24,013 nt of DNA from DTU032 sp964346175 (GTDB lineage Bacteria; Bacillota; Clostridia; Saccharofermentanales; DTU023), in assembly GCA_964346175.1 (NCBI GenBank), contig CAYFTG010000020.1, positions 1 to 24,013 on the forward strand, written 5' to 3'. Below, piece by piece: positions 16,968 through 22,861 of the stretch (the first letter of the stretch is position 1; each line of letters starts with the position of its first letter). Both the position numbers and the translations under genes were made by a program. The notes under the pieces were generated by a model. That model was given only the letters and a program-made list of their open reading frames with translations, ran no database searches and was not told where the DNA came from.

Positions 16968-17935
16968 TGTCCAGCGATATCTTGCTCTGTGCTAATTCTG
17001 AAGATCTTATGCTTGAACTCCTCATGAAGGATTTTGCTCAACGTAATAATGATCTAATTCCGATCTTGACCGGCCCGACAGCTAGTGGAAAATCTTCACT
17101 CGCTCTACGCTGGTGTGAAGAGGAAGGACGCGAATTGATATCTGCCGACTCCATGCAGATTTATCGCGGTTTTGATATTGGCACAGCCAAGCCCAGTTTG
17201 GAAGAACAAGATCGTGTTGTACATCATCTGATAGACATAAAACATGCTGATGAACAATATAGCGTGGCTCAGTTTGTAGACGATGCTGTCCAAATCATCC
17301 ATGAAGGTCAAGCTGACAATAAGCGCTTTCTGATCTGCGGTGGTAGCGGTCAATACATATCAGCGCTGGTGGAAGGTTTGAAATTCTCGGATCCCCCGCC
17401 GACCGCCGAGGTGCGTAGCCTTGTGGATAAAAAAATTTCCGACTACGGTTTAGAGAAGGCCTACGCCATGCTGGTGGGCTTAGATCCTATAGCAGCTGAG
17501 CAGATTGCTCCGGAAAACCGCAGAAGAATTGCACGCTTCTTTGAAAAATATGAGATGAGTGGGAAAACCCTCACGGAATTAAATGCCGAATCTCATATGA
17601 AGAGAACGCCTTACAATTATTGTGTTTACCAATTGAACTGGGAAAGCCGACAAAAACTCTACGAGCGCATTAATCAACGCGCAGAGCAAATGTACGATTC
17701 AGGCCTGATCGCAGAGACAAGAACTCTAATGGAACAGTATCCATATGAAACAGCTCCTGCTTTTCGTGGCATAGGCTATCGCGAAGCAGTTAAGTTTATT
17801 GAAGGAGACTTAAGTGAAGTAGAGGCTCGAGAACAGACTGCAACTGCCACGAGGCGTTATGCCAAGAGACAATTAACTTGGTTTCGTCCCAAAAATTATC
17901 CTTTACGATTACAATATTCAAAAGATATTCCCTAA
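16964..17935 (+). CDS. miaA: tRNA dimethylallyltransferase MiaA
   Basis: MiaA transfers a dimethylallyl group to N6 of A37 in tRNAs reading UNN codons, making the substrate for MiaB. The P-loop GPTASGKS (residues 37-44), ISADSMQIYRGFDIGTAKP, ICGGSGQYISALVEG and the ATRRYAKRQLTWFR segment are all typical. At 323 residues the protein carries an N-terminal stretch of about 33 residues ahead of the P-loop that most homologues lack. Adjacent ATG codons at 16964 and 16967 are possible starts, with AGGA at 16956-16959 favouring the second. A start at the internal methionines nearer the P-loop is also possible. The start overlaps the mutL stop, so this is part of the mutS-mutL-miaA transcription unit. 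Confidence 0.96.
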   Translation: MMSSDILLCANSEDLMLELLMKDFAQRNNDLIPILTGPTASGKSSLALRWCEEEGRELISADSMQIYRGFDIGTAKPSLEEQDRVVHHLIDIKHADEQYSVAQFVDDAVQIIHEGQADNKRFLICGGSGQYISALVEGLKFSDPPPTAEVRSLVDKKISDYGLEKAYAMLVGLDPIAAEQIAPENRRRIARFFEKYEMSGKTLTELNAESHMKRTPYNYCVYQLNWESRQKLYERINQRAEQMYDSGLIAETRTLMEQYPYETAPAFRGIGYREAVKFIEGDLSEVEAREQTATATRRYAKRQLTWFRPKNYPLRLQYSKDIP

Positions 17936-17987
17936 ATATCCCCTTAATTATCAAAATAACGCCTAAAAAGGCCCTTGATTGAGTACG

Positions 17988-18006
17988 ATTTCGATCTCAT
18001 CGAAAT
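17988..18006. repeat. perfect 8-bp inverted repeat upstream of hfq
   Basis: ATTTCGAT and ATCGAAAT flank a CTC loop. The element ends one base before the candidate hfq -35 box. Only three T follow, so it is a poor intrinsic terminator for miaA; an operator or weak attenuator is possible. Confidence 0.5.
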
Positions 18007-18036
18007 TTGAACAAGTTTACTTTGCTAAGATTATAG
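18007..18036 (+). promoter_or_regulatory. candidate hfq promoter
   Basis: TTGAAC (18007-18012) is followed after 18 nt by TTATAG (18031-18036); TATAGT one base on would give a 19-nt spacer. It lies about 50 nt before the hfq start codon and implies that hfq can be expressed independently of miaA. Match quality is moderate. Confidence 0.4.
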
Positions 18037-18088
18037 TCACTATCTTTTATTAGCCGAGGAAACTCAAGAAGACGAAAGGATTCAAATT

Positions 18089-18418
18089 ATGTCTAGGTAC
18101 GATCAAAGGGAAGAGGCGAAACAGAACACAAACATTTCACAAAGTGGAAAAATTCAGGAAGCATTTCTGAACCATTGCAGACGGCAGAAGGTGACTACTC
18201 GGCTCCAACTAGCTGATCAGACAGTCTTGGAAGGAACGATTGTCGGTTTCGACCAAGATACGATTGTGGTGAATGCTGATGGCACACAACAACTGATTTT
18301 CAAATCATCGATTGTGTGTATCCGCTCTTATGAAGTGACGGATTTAATCTTTAACGAAGCCCATCGGAAAAAGAAGAACTACACATATCCACGTGTCTAC
18401 AATTCATCCTGGTCCTAG
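18089..18418 (+). CDS. hfq: Hfq-like RNA chaperone, divergent
   Basis: Hfq is a ring-forming Sm-like protein that binds U-rich RNA ends and pairs small RNAs with mRNAs. The 109-residue product shows the family pattern in IQEAFLNHCRRQKVT...LEGTIVGFDQDTIVV...QQLIFKSSI, and its position directly after miaA is the classic one. It has a 20-residue polar N-terminal extension and a basic, tyrosine-rich C-terminal tail (KKKNYTYPRVY). Key proximal-site residues differ. The aligned E. coli F42 is D57, and the Y-K-H motif reads F71-K72-S73, so the signature histidine is missing. Q23, Q56 and K72 are kept. The usual NG turn reads DQ. AAAGGA lies 8 nt before the ATG. The fold and homology are likely; normal U-rich RNA binding is doubtful. 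Confidence 0.82.
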   Translation: MSRYDQREEAKQNTNISQSGKIQEAFLNHCRRQKVTTRLQLADQTVLEGTIVGFDQDTIVVNADGTQQLIFKSSIVCIRSYEVTDLIFNEAHRKKKNYTYPRVYNSSWS

Positions 18419-18445
18419 TGTGGAAATTAAGCAGCTAGATTTGCT

Positions 18446-19090
18446 TTAGATGCGAAAACGCAGCAAGCCACAGACGACACCAAGTATTTTGCAATCAGCA
18501 GACTCAAAAGGAATGTCAGGGTAAGCTGCGTTTGCCGCTCTTAATAAGCCGTGTCCATCCTGGGTACGGATGAAGGTTTTCACCGTTGCTTCATCTTCCA
18601 AAAGGGCTAGAACAATCTCGCCGGAGTCAGCGCTGCTTTGCTTGCGGATGAGTACAACATCACCATCCAGAATAGCTGCGTCAATCATGCTGTCGCCGCG
18701 CACACGCAAAGCGAACATATTATCAATCGAGGGGTAAGTATCCTGCGGCAATTTCAGCATGGACTCGATATTCTCTGTCGCCAATATAGGCATTCCTGCC
18801 GTGACAGTACCCAGCAGCGGCACTTCATCGTAATCTCGCTCTAAGAGCTCACTCTCATCGACGAGGCGAATCGCCCGACGTTTGCCCTCAGTCATTTCAA
18901 TTCTGTTCTGATTGACAAGCCGTTTGAGGTGACCGTAGACCGTTGAAGTTGATTTCAAACCTACTCCGCGCCCGATTTCGCGCACACTGGGTGCATAACC
19001 GTTATCATTAATATAGTCAACGATATACTCATAGACAGCGTCACAAGTTTCATCTACATTAGCTTTAGTGAACTGATATGTTTCTTTCAT
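18446..19090 (-). CDS. lexA: LexA repressor (SOS response)
   Basis: LexA represses DNA-damage genes and inactivates itself by RecA-stimulated autocleavage. The 214-residue protein has an N-terminal winged helix-turn-helix (GYAPSVREIGRGVGLKSTSTVYGHL) and a cleavage site A98-G99 in GTVTAGMP. The catalytic serine is S134 (RGDSM) and the lysine is K171 (EATVKTF). Length and residues are fully typical. The ribosome site GGAGG lies 8 nt before the ATG. It converges on hfq with 27 nt between stops and no obvious terminator there. Two near-consensus LexA boxes lie in its own promoter region, suggesting autorepression. Confidence 0.97.
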   Translation of the reverse strand: MKETYQFTKANVDETCDAVYEYIVDYINDNGYAPSVREIGRGVGLKSTSTVYGHLKRLVNQNRIEMTEGKRRAIRLVDESELLERDYDEVPLLGTVTAGMPILATENIESMLKLPQDTYPSIDNMFALRVRGDSMIDAAILDGDVVLIRKQSSADSGEIVLALLEDEATVKTFIRTQDGHGLLRAANAAYPDIPFESADCKILGVVCGLLRFRI

Positions 19091-19117
19091 TAGTACAGCC
19101 TCCGGGAATTCTAAATA

Positions 19118-19129
19118 GAGCGTGTGTTC
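19118..19129. promoter_or_regulatory. candidate LexA box 1 (start-site proximal)
   Basis: GAGC-GTGT-GTTC matches the Gram-positive core GAAC-N4-GTTC in 7 of 8 fixed positions. It lies just downstream of the predicted lexA transcription start near 19132, where a bound repressor could block initiation or elongation. Confidence 0.5.
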
Positions 19130-19138
19130 GTTTTAATA

Positions 19139-19167
19139 ATGATAACAAAACAAATGTTCAGAAGCAA
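19139..19167 (-). promoter_or_regulatory. candidate lexA promoter
   Basis: On the minus strand TTGCTT (19162-19167) and TATCAT (19139-19144) are separated by exactly 17 nt. The -10 box matches 5 of 6 positions and the -35 box 3 of 6. LexA box 2 lies within the spacer, a classic position for repression. Confidence 0.5.
19148..19159. promoter_or_regulatory. candidate LexA box 2 (in promoter spacer)
   Basis: AAAC-AAAT-GTTC (GAAC-ATTT-GTTT on the lexA strand) matches GAAC-N4-GTTC in 7 of 8 fixed positions. Its centre is 30 bp from that of box 1, about three helical turns, so two LexA dimers would bind the same DNA face. Confidence 0.55.
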
Positions 19168-19254
19168 GCAAATCAAGAAAATAGGTGAGTCGAAGCGAGT
19201 TTCGTCACAGCAGAATTAGGACAGAGTCTGCAAAATACTAAGAAATGCCGCTTA

Positions 19255-19263
19255 TGGTAAAAT
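19255..19263 (+). promoter_or_regulatory. candidate extended -10 promoter
   Basis: TGGTAAAAT fits the extended -10 form TGnTATAAT with one mismatch. No good -35 box is visible, as is common for extended -10 promoters. It would serve the small membrane protein gene with a leader of about 55 nt. Confidence 0.35.
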
Positions 19264-19324
19264 ATGTAATTGATTAATTGCAATAGCACTTAAATGACTG
19301 ATGCTTAAAACAAGGTTAAATAAT

Positions 19325-19828
19325 ATGGATGAAAAAACAAACATCTATCGTGAATATGAAAACAAAACACCGCAAGCAAATTTAGCTCGGGATTTTGACG
19401 ATCCGGATCTTGAGGATACTTGGCGCGAAAGTATGACAGCCCAGCAAAAAACTGTTCGCGCGCGCAAATATTCAAATACAAATTCTTCGGTCAGCGAAAG
19501 CATGAGAACTGATATATTAACCCGTGGCTTAGAAGATAAATACAATCCTGAGACGGAGAAAAAACTAGGCCATCGAGTTTATCGTTTGAAAGGCTACACG
19601 ACAGTCGACAAAGTTAATCGCAAATACCAGCAGCAAAAATATCAAAGGAATTTGCGTAATGTTTTAACTACCTTGATGATAGCCATCGTATTGATAATTT
19701 TATTTATTCTATATAATCCTTTTAAGGATACCGATGAATGGAAAAAAATAACCGGCATGAATAGCCTTACGGGCGAAACGGAAGTTGCAGAGACATTACC
19801 GGAAGATGGCTTGCCCGATATTCCTTAG
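19325..19828 (+). CDS. unrecognised small single-pass membrane protein
   Basis: I recognise no family for this product of 167 residues. The N-terminal 115 residues are highly polar and charged, probably cytoplasmic and partly disordered. They include a conserved-looking stretch GLEDKYNPETEKKLGHRVYRL. One strong hydrophobic helix follows (NVLTTLMIAIVLIILFILY, about residues 116-134). An acidic C-terminal tail of about 33 residues then lies outside by the positive-inside rule, since basic residues (KYQQQKYQRNLR) precede the helix. I chose ATG 19325 because AAGG lies about 9 nt upstream; an earlier in-frame ATG at 19301 has no ribosome site. It is divergent from lexA and convergent with the DUF1858 gene. 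A cell-division or envelope-associated role is conceivable but unsupported. Confidence 0.65.
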   Translation: MDEKTNIYREYENKTPQANLARDFDDPDLEDTWRESMTAQQKTVRARKYSNTNSSVSESMRTDILTRGLEDKYNPETEKKLGHRVYRLKGYTTVDKVNRKYQQQKYQRNLRNVLTTLMIAIVLIILFILYNPFKDTDEWKKITGMNSLTGETEVAETLPEDGLPDIP

Positions 19829-19849
19829 CTCCAATTCATCTACAGAAGT

Positions 19850-20122
19850 TTATTTCGTTTCGTCTTGTTGTTTAACCCAGTCTGATAAATGTCCGATTAA
19901 TTCATCTGTTGTAAAACCACCACGTTCAGCAACTGTGTCAAGCGTAGCAATTTTAGACATGATTCTAAAAGTAACGGGATTAGTGAGTTGCTTATATTTG
20001 GGTGATAAAATCGGAAGCCAAGCGCGAATCTCCGGATAAAGATCAACAACTTTGCCGATAGTCATTGTTGGCGTGAATATAGGATTGAACTCAGAGCCGG
20101 AATTATTCTTCGTATCAGTCAT
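19850..20122 (-). CDS. DUF1858-domain protein
   Basis: The 90-residue product contains a DUF1858-like helical domain: FTPTMTIGKVVDLYPEIRAWLPILSPKYKQL, then VTFRIMSKIATLDTVAERGGFTTDELI. Such domains occur alone in Firmicutes and fused to redox or iron-sulfur-associated proteins. Some relatives carry a redox CxxC, but this protein has no cysteine, so a disulfide role is excluded. I chose the ATG at 20122 because GAGGT lies 6 nt upstream on the minus strand; a longer reading frame to 20191 has no ribosome site. It converges on the small membrane protein gene with only 21 nt between stops. Its function is unknown. Confidence 0.75.
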   Translation of the reverse strand: MTDTKNNSGSEFNPIFTPTMTIGKVVDLYPEIRAWLPILSPKYKQLTNPVTFRIMSKIATLDTVAERGGFTTDELIGHLSDWVKQQDETK

Positions 20123-20251
20123 AGTAATACCTCGAAGCAAAAAATTTGATAAATTAATCATTAGCGATTGTATCAGTCCGGAAAGGCCCACTGTGTAACA
20201 AGAATGCTTAGATTTGAGTAATTATCACTTATTCTTGAAATAACCTATACT

Positions 20252-20283
20252 GTACTTCGTAAAATTTATATTTTACGAAGTAC
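20252..20283. repeat. 14-bp perfect palindrome with TTAT loop
   Basis: GTACTTCGTAAAAT pairs without mismatch with ATTTTACGAAGTAC across a 4-nt loop, and a T-G wobble extends it by one. It stands between the start of the DUF1858 gene and the end of the exporter operon. No T tract follows on either strand, so it is not a normal intrinsic terminator. Confidence 0.85.
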
Positions 20284-20360
20284 GATTCATATAGAGATAC
20301 CGCAATTTTACAGATACAGGCACTTCTTCTCTTTAGATAGCTTGAAAAAATTAACAGTCT

Positions 20361-20816
20361 TCAGATCTGCTCTTCTTCTTTAAAGTAGGAACGCAAACGG
20401 AAATTTCTGAAGATTACTGACACAATCATTATGCCCATAGCCAAGGTTCCGGTAATGGCTAAAGTTTCCTGAAGCTCTCTGAAAAATGCTCCCTGTTGTC
20501 CTTCGACAAAATAAACCATTGACTGGTAAATTCCTCTTCCGGGTACTAATGGAAATAAAGCTCCGATCAAAAAGACAGTCGCAGGTTTCTTGATGACGCG
20601 TGCCATGATTTCTGAATAGAGTGTCAAAATTATCGATGCGAAAAAAAATGGAAGTAGAAAATGAAAGTATTCAACTAGTTGACCTAATTCCAAACTGAGT
20701 TGGCTGATTGCCCCTCCGATGCTACCGATGAGCAAAGCCTTTCCCCTCACCTCAAACACAATCATGAAGGCGAAGCTGGCTATAAAAGCGAAAAATGTTG
20801 ATTGAATAATTTCCAT
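20361..20816 (-). CDS. threonine/serine exporter subunit, YjjB/ThrE C-domain-like
   Basis: This 151-residue membrane protein has four to five hydrophobic helices and the family motif KKPATVFLIGALFPLVPGRGIYQSM at about residues 75-100. It corresponds to the C-terminal (ThrE_2, DUF3815) half of the ThrE threonine/serine exporter, which many Firmicutes make as two polypeptides. The other half lies immediately upstream in the same operon, 12 nt away, and the ribosome site GGAGG for this gene overlaps the end of that gene. The pair should form a proton-driven exporter in the cell membrane. The substrate is taken from the family; dicarboxylates such as succinate are exported by related YjjPB proteins. 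Confidence 0.88.
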   Translation of the reverse strand: MEIIQSTFFAFIASFAFMIVFEVRGKALLIGSIGGAISQLSLELGQLVEYFHFLLPFFFASIILTLYSEIMARVIKKPATVFLIGALFPLVPGRGIYQSMVYFVEGQQGAFFRELQETLAITGTLAMGIMIVSVIFRNFRLRSYFKEEEQI

Positions 20817-20828
20817 AATATCGCCCTC

Positions 20829-21647
20829 CTATGCTATTGGCCAGATTTTGCTAAGCAAGGCCAAGGTTGCACCTGAACCGACAGCGACAGAAATAGCTAA
20901 CAAAAGCACTTCTATCAACTTGGCTAGGCCTGCGCTATAATCTCCTGCCATTAAGTCACGTGTGCTGTTGATTAAGGCAATTCCGGGGAAAAAATACATA
21001 AACGATGCCGTCATCATCAAAAGATGATCAGAGCTATAAATTGTATACTTAACAGGCCAAGCAAATAAAGTTATAAGTATAGACCCTAATACATTAATTA
21101 ATATCGGGTTTGAGTAGTATTTCTTTACGGGACGTAATATGTTTATCATGACAAAAGACGAAGTCATCGCCCATAATGCAGGTACGAGCTCGCTGCCTAA
21201 TAATAAGGAAAAGGCAAAACCAGAGACAGCTACTGCAAGAGCGTGCACAATGAAGGAATAACCGGGCGCATCTAGGATGGTCTTGACTTCTTCCAGTGCC
21301 TCAACAGGATCCGGTGTTTCGCTCGTAATGCGACGCGCCAATGCATTTAAGCGATCTACTCTATCCAGATTGTAGGAAACGCTTCCGTGTAGGCGCTTGC
21401 CAAAGCTGATCGGTTTACCGGAACGGCTACGGGCGCTGACGTGGATATAGTTTGATACCGCAAATACTTCCGCATTTTCCAAGCTATAAGCATCAAGAAT
21501 CCGTCCGACACTGTCCTCTACCCTGATGGTTTCCGCGCCGTTCACCATCAGCCCAAAGCCAAGCCATAGACCTAGATCTAGGCAGTCAACACTTTTATAG
21601 GCACTATCCGTTATTGCACCGATTTCGGTTTCAAGTTCTTTCAGCAT
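20829..21647 (-). CDS. threonine/serine exporter subunit, YjjP/ThrE N-domain-like
   Basis: The 272-residue product matches the N-terminal (ThrE_1, DUF1212) half of the split exporter. A cytoplasmic region of about 120 residues carries LMVNGAETIRVEDSVGRIL and YIHVSARSRSGKPISFGKRL. Five hydrophobic helices follow, with the motif MYFFPGIALINSTRDLMAGDYSAGLAK characteristic of the family. It lies 27 nt after asd on the same strand and directly before its partner subunit, so the three genes likely form one operon. The ribosome site is weak (AGAGA), consistent with read-through expression from asd. Confidence 0.9.
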   Translation of the reverse strand: MLKELETEIGAITDSAYKSVDCLDLGLWLGFGLMVNGAETIRVEDSVGRILDAYSLENAEVFAVSNYIHVSARSRSGKPISFGKRLHGSVSYNLDRVDRLNALARRITSETPDPVEALEEVKTILDAPGYSFIVHALAVAVSGFAFSLLLGSELVPALWAMTSSFVMINILRPVKKYYSNPILINVLGSILITLFAWPVKYTIYSSDHLLMMTASFMYFFPGIALINSTRDLMAGDYSAGLAKLIEVLLLAISVAVGSGATLALLSKIWPIA

Positions 21648-21674
21648 TATTTATGTCTCTTCGTCATTCGGTCC

Positions 21675-22757
21675 TTATTTCCGTTTCAAGTAAGCTTGTT
21701 TTATAAGCAGTTCCGCTGTCAAAACAGCTCCGCCCGCAGCTCCACGAATCAAATTATGTGAGAGGCAAGTAAATTTATAGTCAAAGATTGGATCTTTGCG
21801 CAGCCGTCCGATGGTGATGCCCATCCCCCCGCCTGCCATAGCATCTAAAAGCGGCTGAGGCCTGTTGTCTTCCGCCCGATACTCCAAGAACTTAGCTGGA
21901 GCTGAGGGCAGATCTCTAACCGATTCATGACCCTGAAAATCCTCCCAGCGTTCAAGAATTTCAGCCTTAGTGATGTCTTTACGGAAGCGGATGGAAACGG
22001 CAGCAGTGTGCCCATACTCTACCGATACGCGATAACATTGCGCAGAGATGATTGGCTTGCGGGCCAGTTCAACTGAACCTCCTTTAGCTCGCCCCCAGAT
22101 TCGTAAAGGTTCCCATTCGCTCTTCTCTTCTTCCCCACCGATGAAAGGAATTACATTATTGCGCATTTCGTCCGCAGTCGCCAAGGTTTTGCCTGAGCCG
22201 GATACAGCCTGATACGTGCTGACAAAGATCTCCTCCGGTTCAAAATCCAGCAAAGCAGTTATGGCCGGCACGTAAGATTGTATCGAGCAATTGGGTTTCA
22301 CTGCAATAAAGCCGTATTTAGTATTTAGTCTCTTCCGTTGCGAATCGATTAAGACCGTATGTTCGGGATTGATTTCCGGGATAATCATGGGCACGTCCGG
22401 CGTCCAGCGCATAGCAGAGTTATTTGAAATGACAGGGATCTCCAACTTAGCTATCCCTTCCTCCAGCTGTACTAAGCTCTCTCTTTCCATATCGACGGCG
22501 CAAAAAACGAAATCTAGGTCAGAGGCAAGAGCTGCGATTTCATCTGTACCCATGACTTGCATGTTTTTTACCTTTGCGGGCATTTCGGCAGCATAACGCC
22601 AACGTCCTTCCATGGCCTCAACATATGTCTTACCTTTGGAACGTGGTGAAGCAAAGAGTGCGCTTAGCTCAAACCAAGGATGATTCTCCAGTAAAGAAAT
22701 AAAAGTCTGACCGACCAGACCAGTAGCTCCGACAATACCTACACGAAGTTTTTCCAT
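21675..22757 (-). CDS. asd: aspartate-semialdehyde dehydrogenase
   Basis: The enzyme reduces beta-aspartyl phosphate to aspartate semialdehyde with NADPH, the branch point to lysine/diaminopimelate and to homoserine, threonine and methionine. The 360-residue product has the nucleotide-binding motif GIVGATGLVGQ, the catalytic cysteine C157 in KPNCSIQ, STYQAVSGSGK, and a late histidine in GHTAAVSIRF. Motif spacing and length fit the fungal/archaeal-type branch of the family more than the shorter E. coli type. I chose the ATG at 22757 because AAGGAG lies 6 nt upstream. An in-frame GTG at 22775 would place that ribosome site inside the coding region. Being followed by a threonine/serine exporter links synthesis to export. 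Confidence 0.95.
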   Translation of the reverse strand: MEKLRVGIVGATGLVGQTFISLLENHPWFELSALFASPRSKGKTYVEAMEGRWRYAAEMPAKVKNMQVMGTDEIAALASDLDFVFCAVDMERESLVQLEEGIAKLEIPVISNNSAMRWTPDVPMIIPEINPEHTVLIDSQRKRLNTKYGFIAVKPNCSIQSYVPAITALLDFEPEEIFVSTYQAVSGSGKTLATADEMRNNVIPFIGGEEEKSEWEPLRIWGRAKGGSVELARKPIISAQCYRVSVEYGHTAAVSIRFRKDITKAEILERWEDFQGHESVRDLPSAPAKFLEYRAEDNRPQPLLDAMAGGGMGITIGRLRKDPIFDYKFTCLSHNLIRGAAGGAVLTAELLIKQAYLKRK

Positions 22758-22806
22758 TATCTTCTCCTTAGCCACAGGGGGCTTTTAACTAAATTAAGAC
22801 AAAGAA

Positions 22807-22830
22807 ATTGTCACAGACAATGATATCATT
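22807..22830. repeat. two adjacent palindromes in the asd/recombinase divergent promoter region
   Basis: ATTGTC-ACA-GACAAT (22807-22821) overlaps AATGATATCATT (22819-22830), a perfect 12-bp palindrome. They lie between two divergent genes, a natural place for a repressor operator. The AT-rich sequence makes chance palindromes easy, so this is tentative. Confidence 0.4.
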
Positions 22831-22849
22831 ATTAACAATAAATATAGCG

Positions 22850-22855
22850 TATAAT
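22850..22855 (+). promoter_or_regulatory. consensus -10 box of the tyrosine recombinase gene
   Basis: A perfect TATAAT ends 6 nt before the ATG at 22862, so transcription would begin at or next to the A of the start codon. No good -35 box is visible at 16-18 nt. An alternative promoter, TTGTCA (22808-22813) with TATTAA (22830-22835), would give a short normal leader. Confidence 0.5.
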
Positions 22856-22861
22856 GTAGCT

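Noticed and set aside
17961..17972. Short hairpin GCCT-AAAA-AGGC as the miaA terminator
   Set aside because: The stem is only 4 bp and no T tract follows.
20123..20191. N-terminal extension of the DUF1858 gene up to 20191
   Set aside because: The good ribosome site GAGGT sits just before the internal ATG at 20122, and the upstream codons do not resemble the family.
20252..20283. Palindrome as a Rho-independent terminator
   Set aside because: Neither strand has a T tract after the stem, so it was kept as a repeat of unknown function instead.
22776..22861. Lysine or other amino acid riboswitch before asd
   Set aside because: The whole divergent intergenic region is about 100 nt and shows no riboswitch-like multi-helix structure or terminator before asd.
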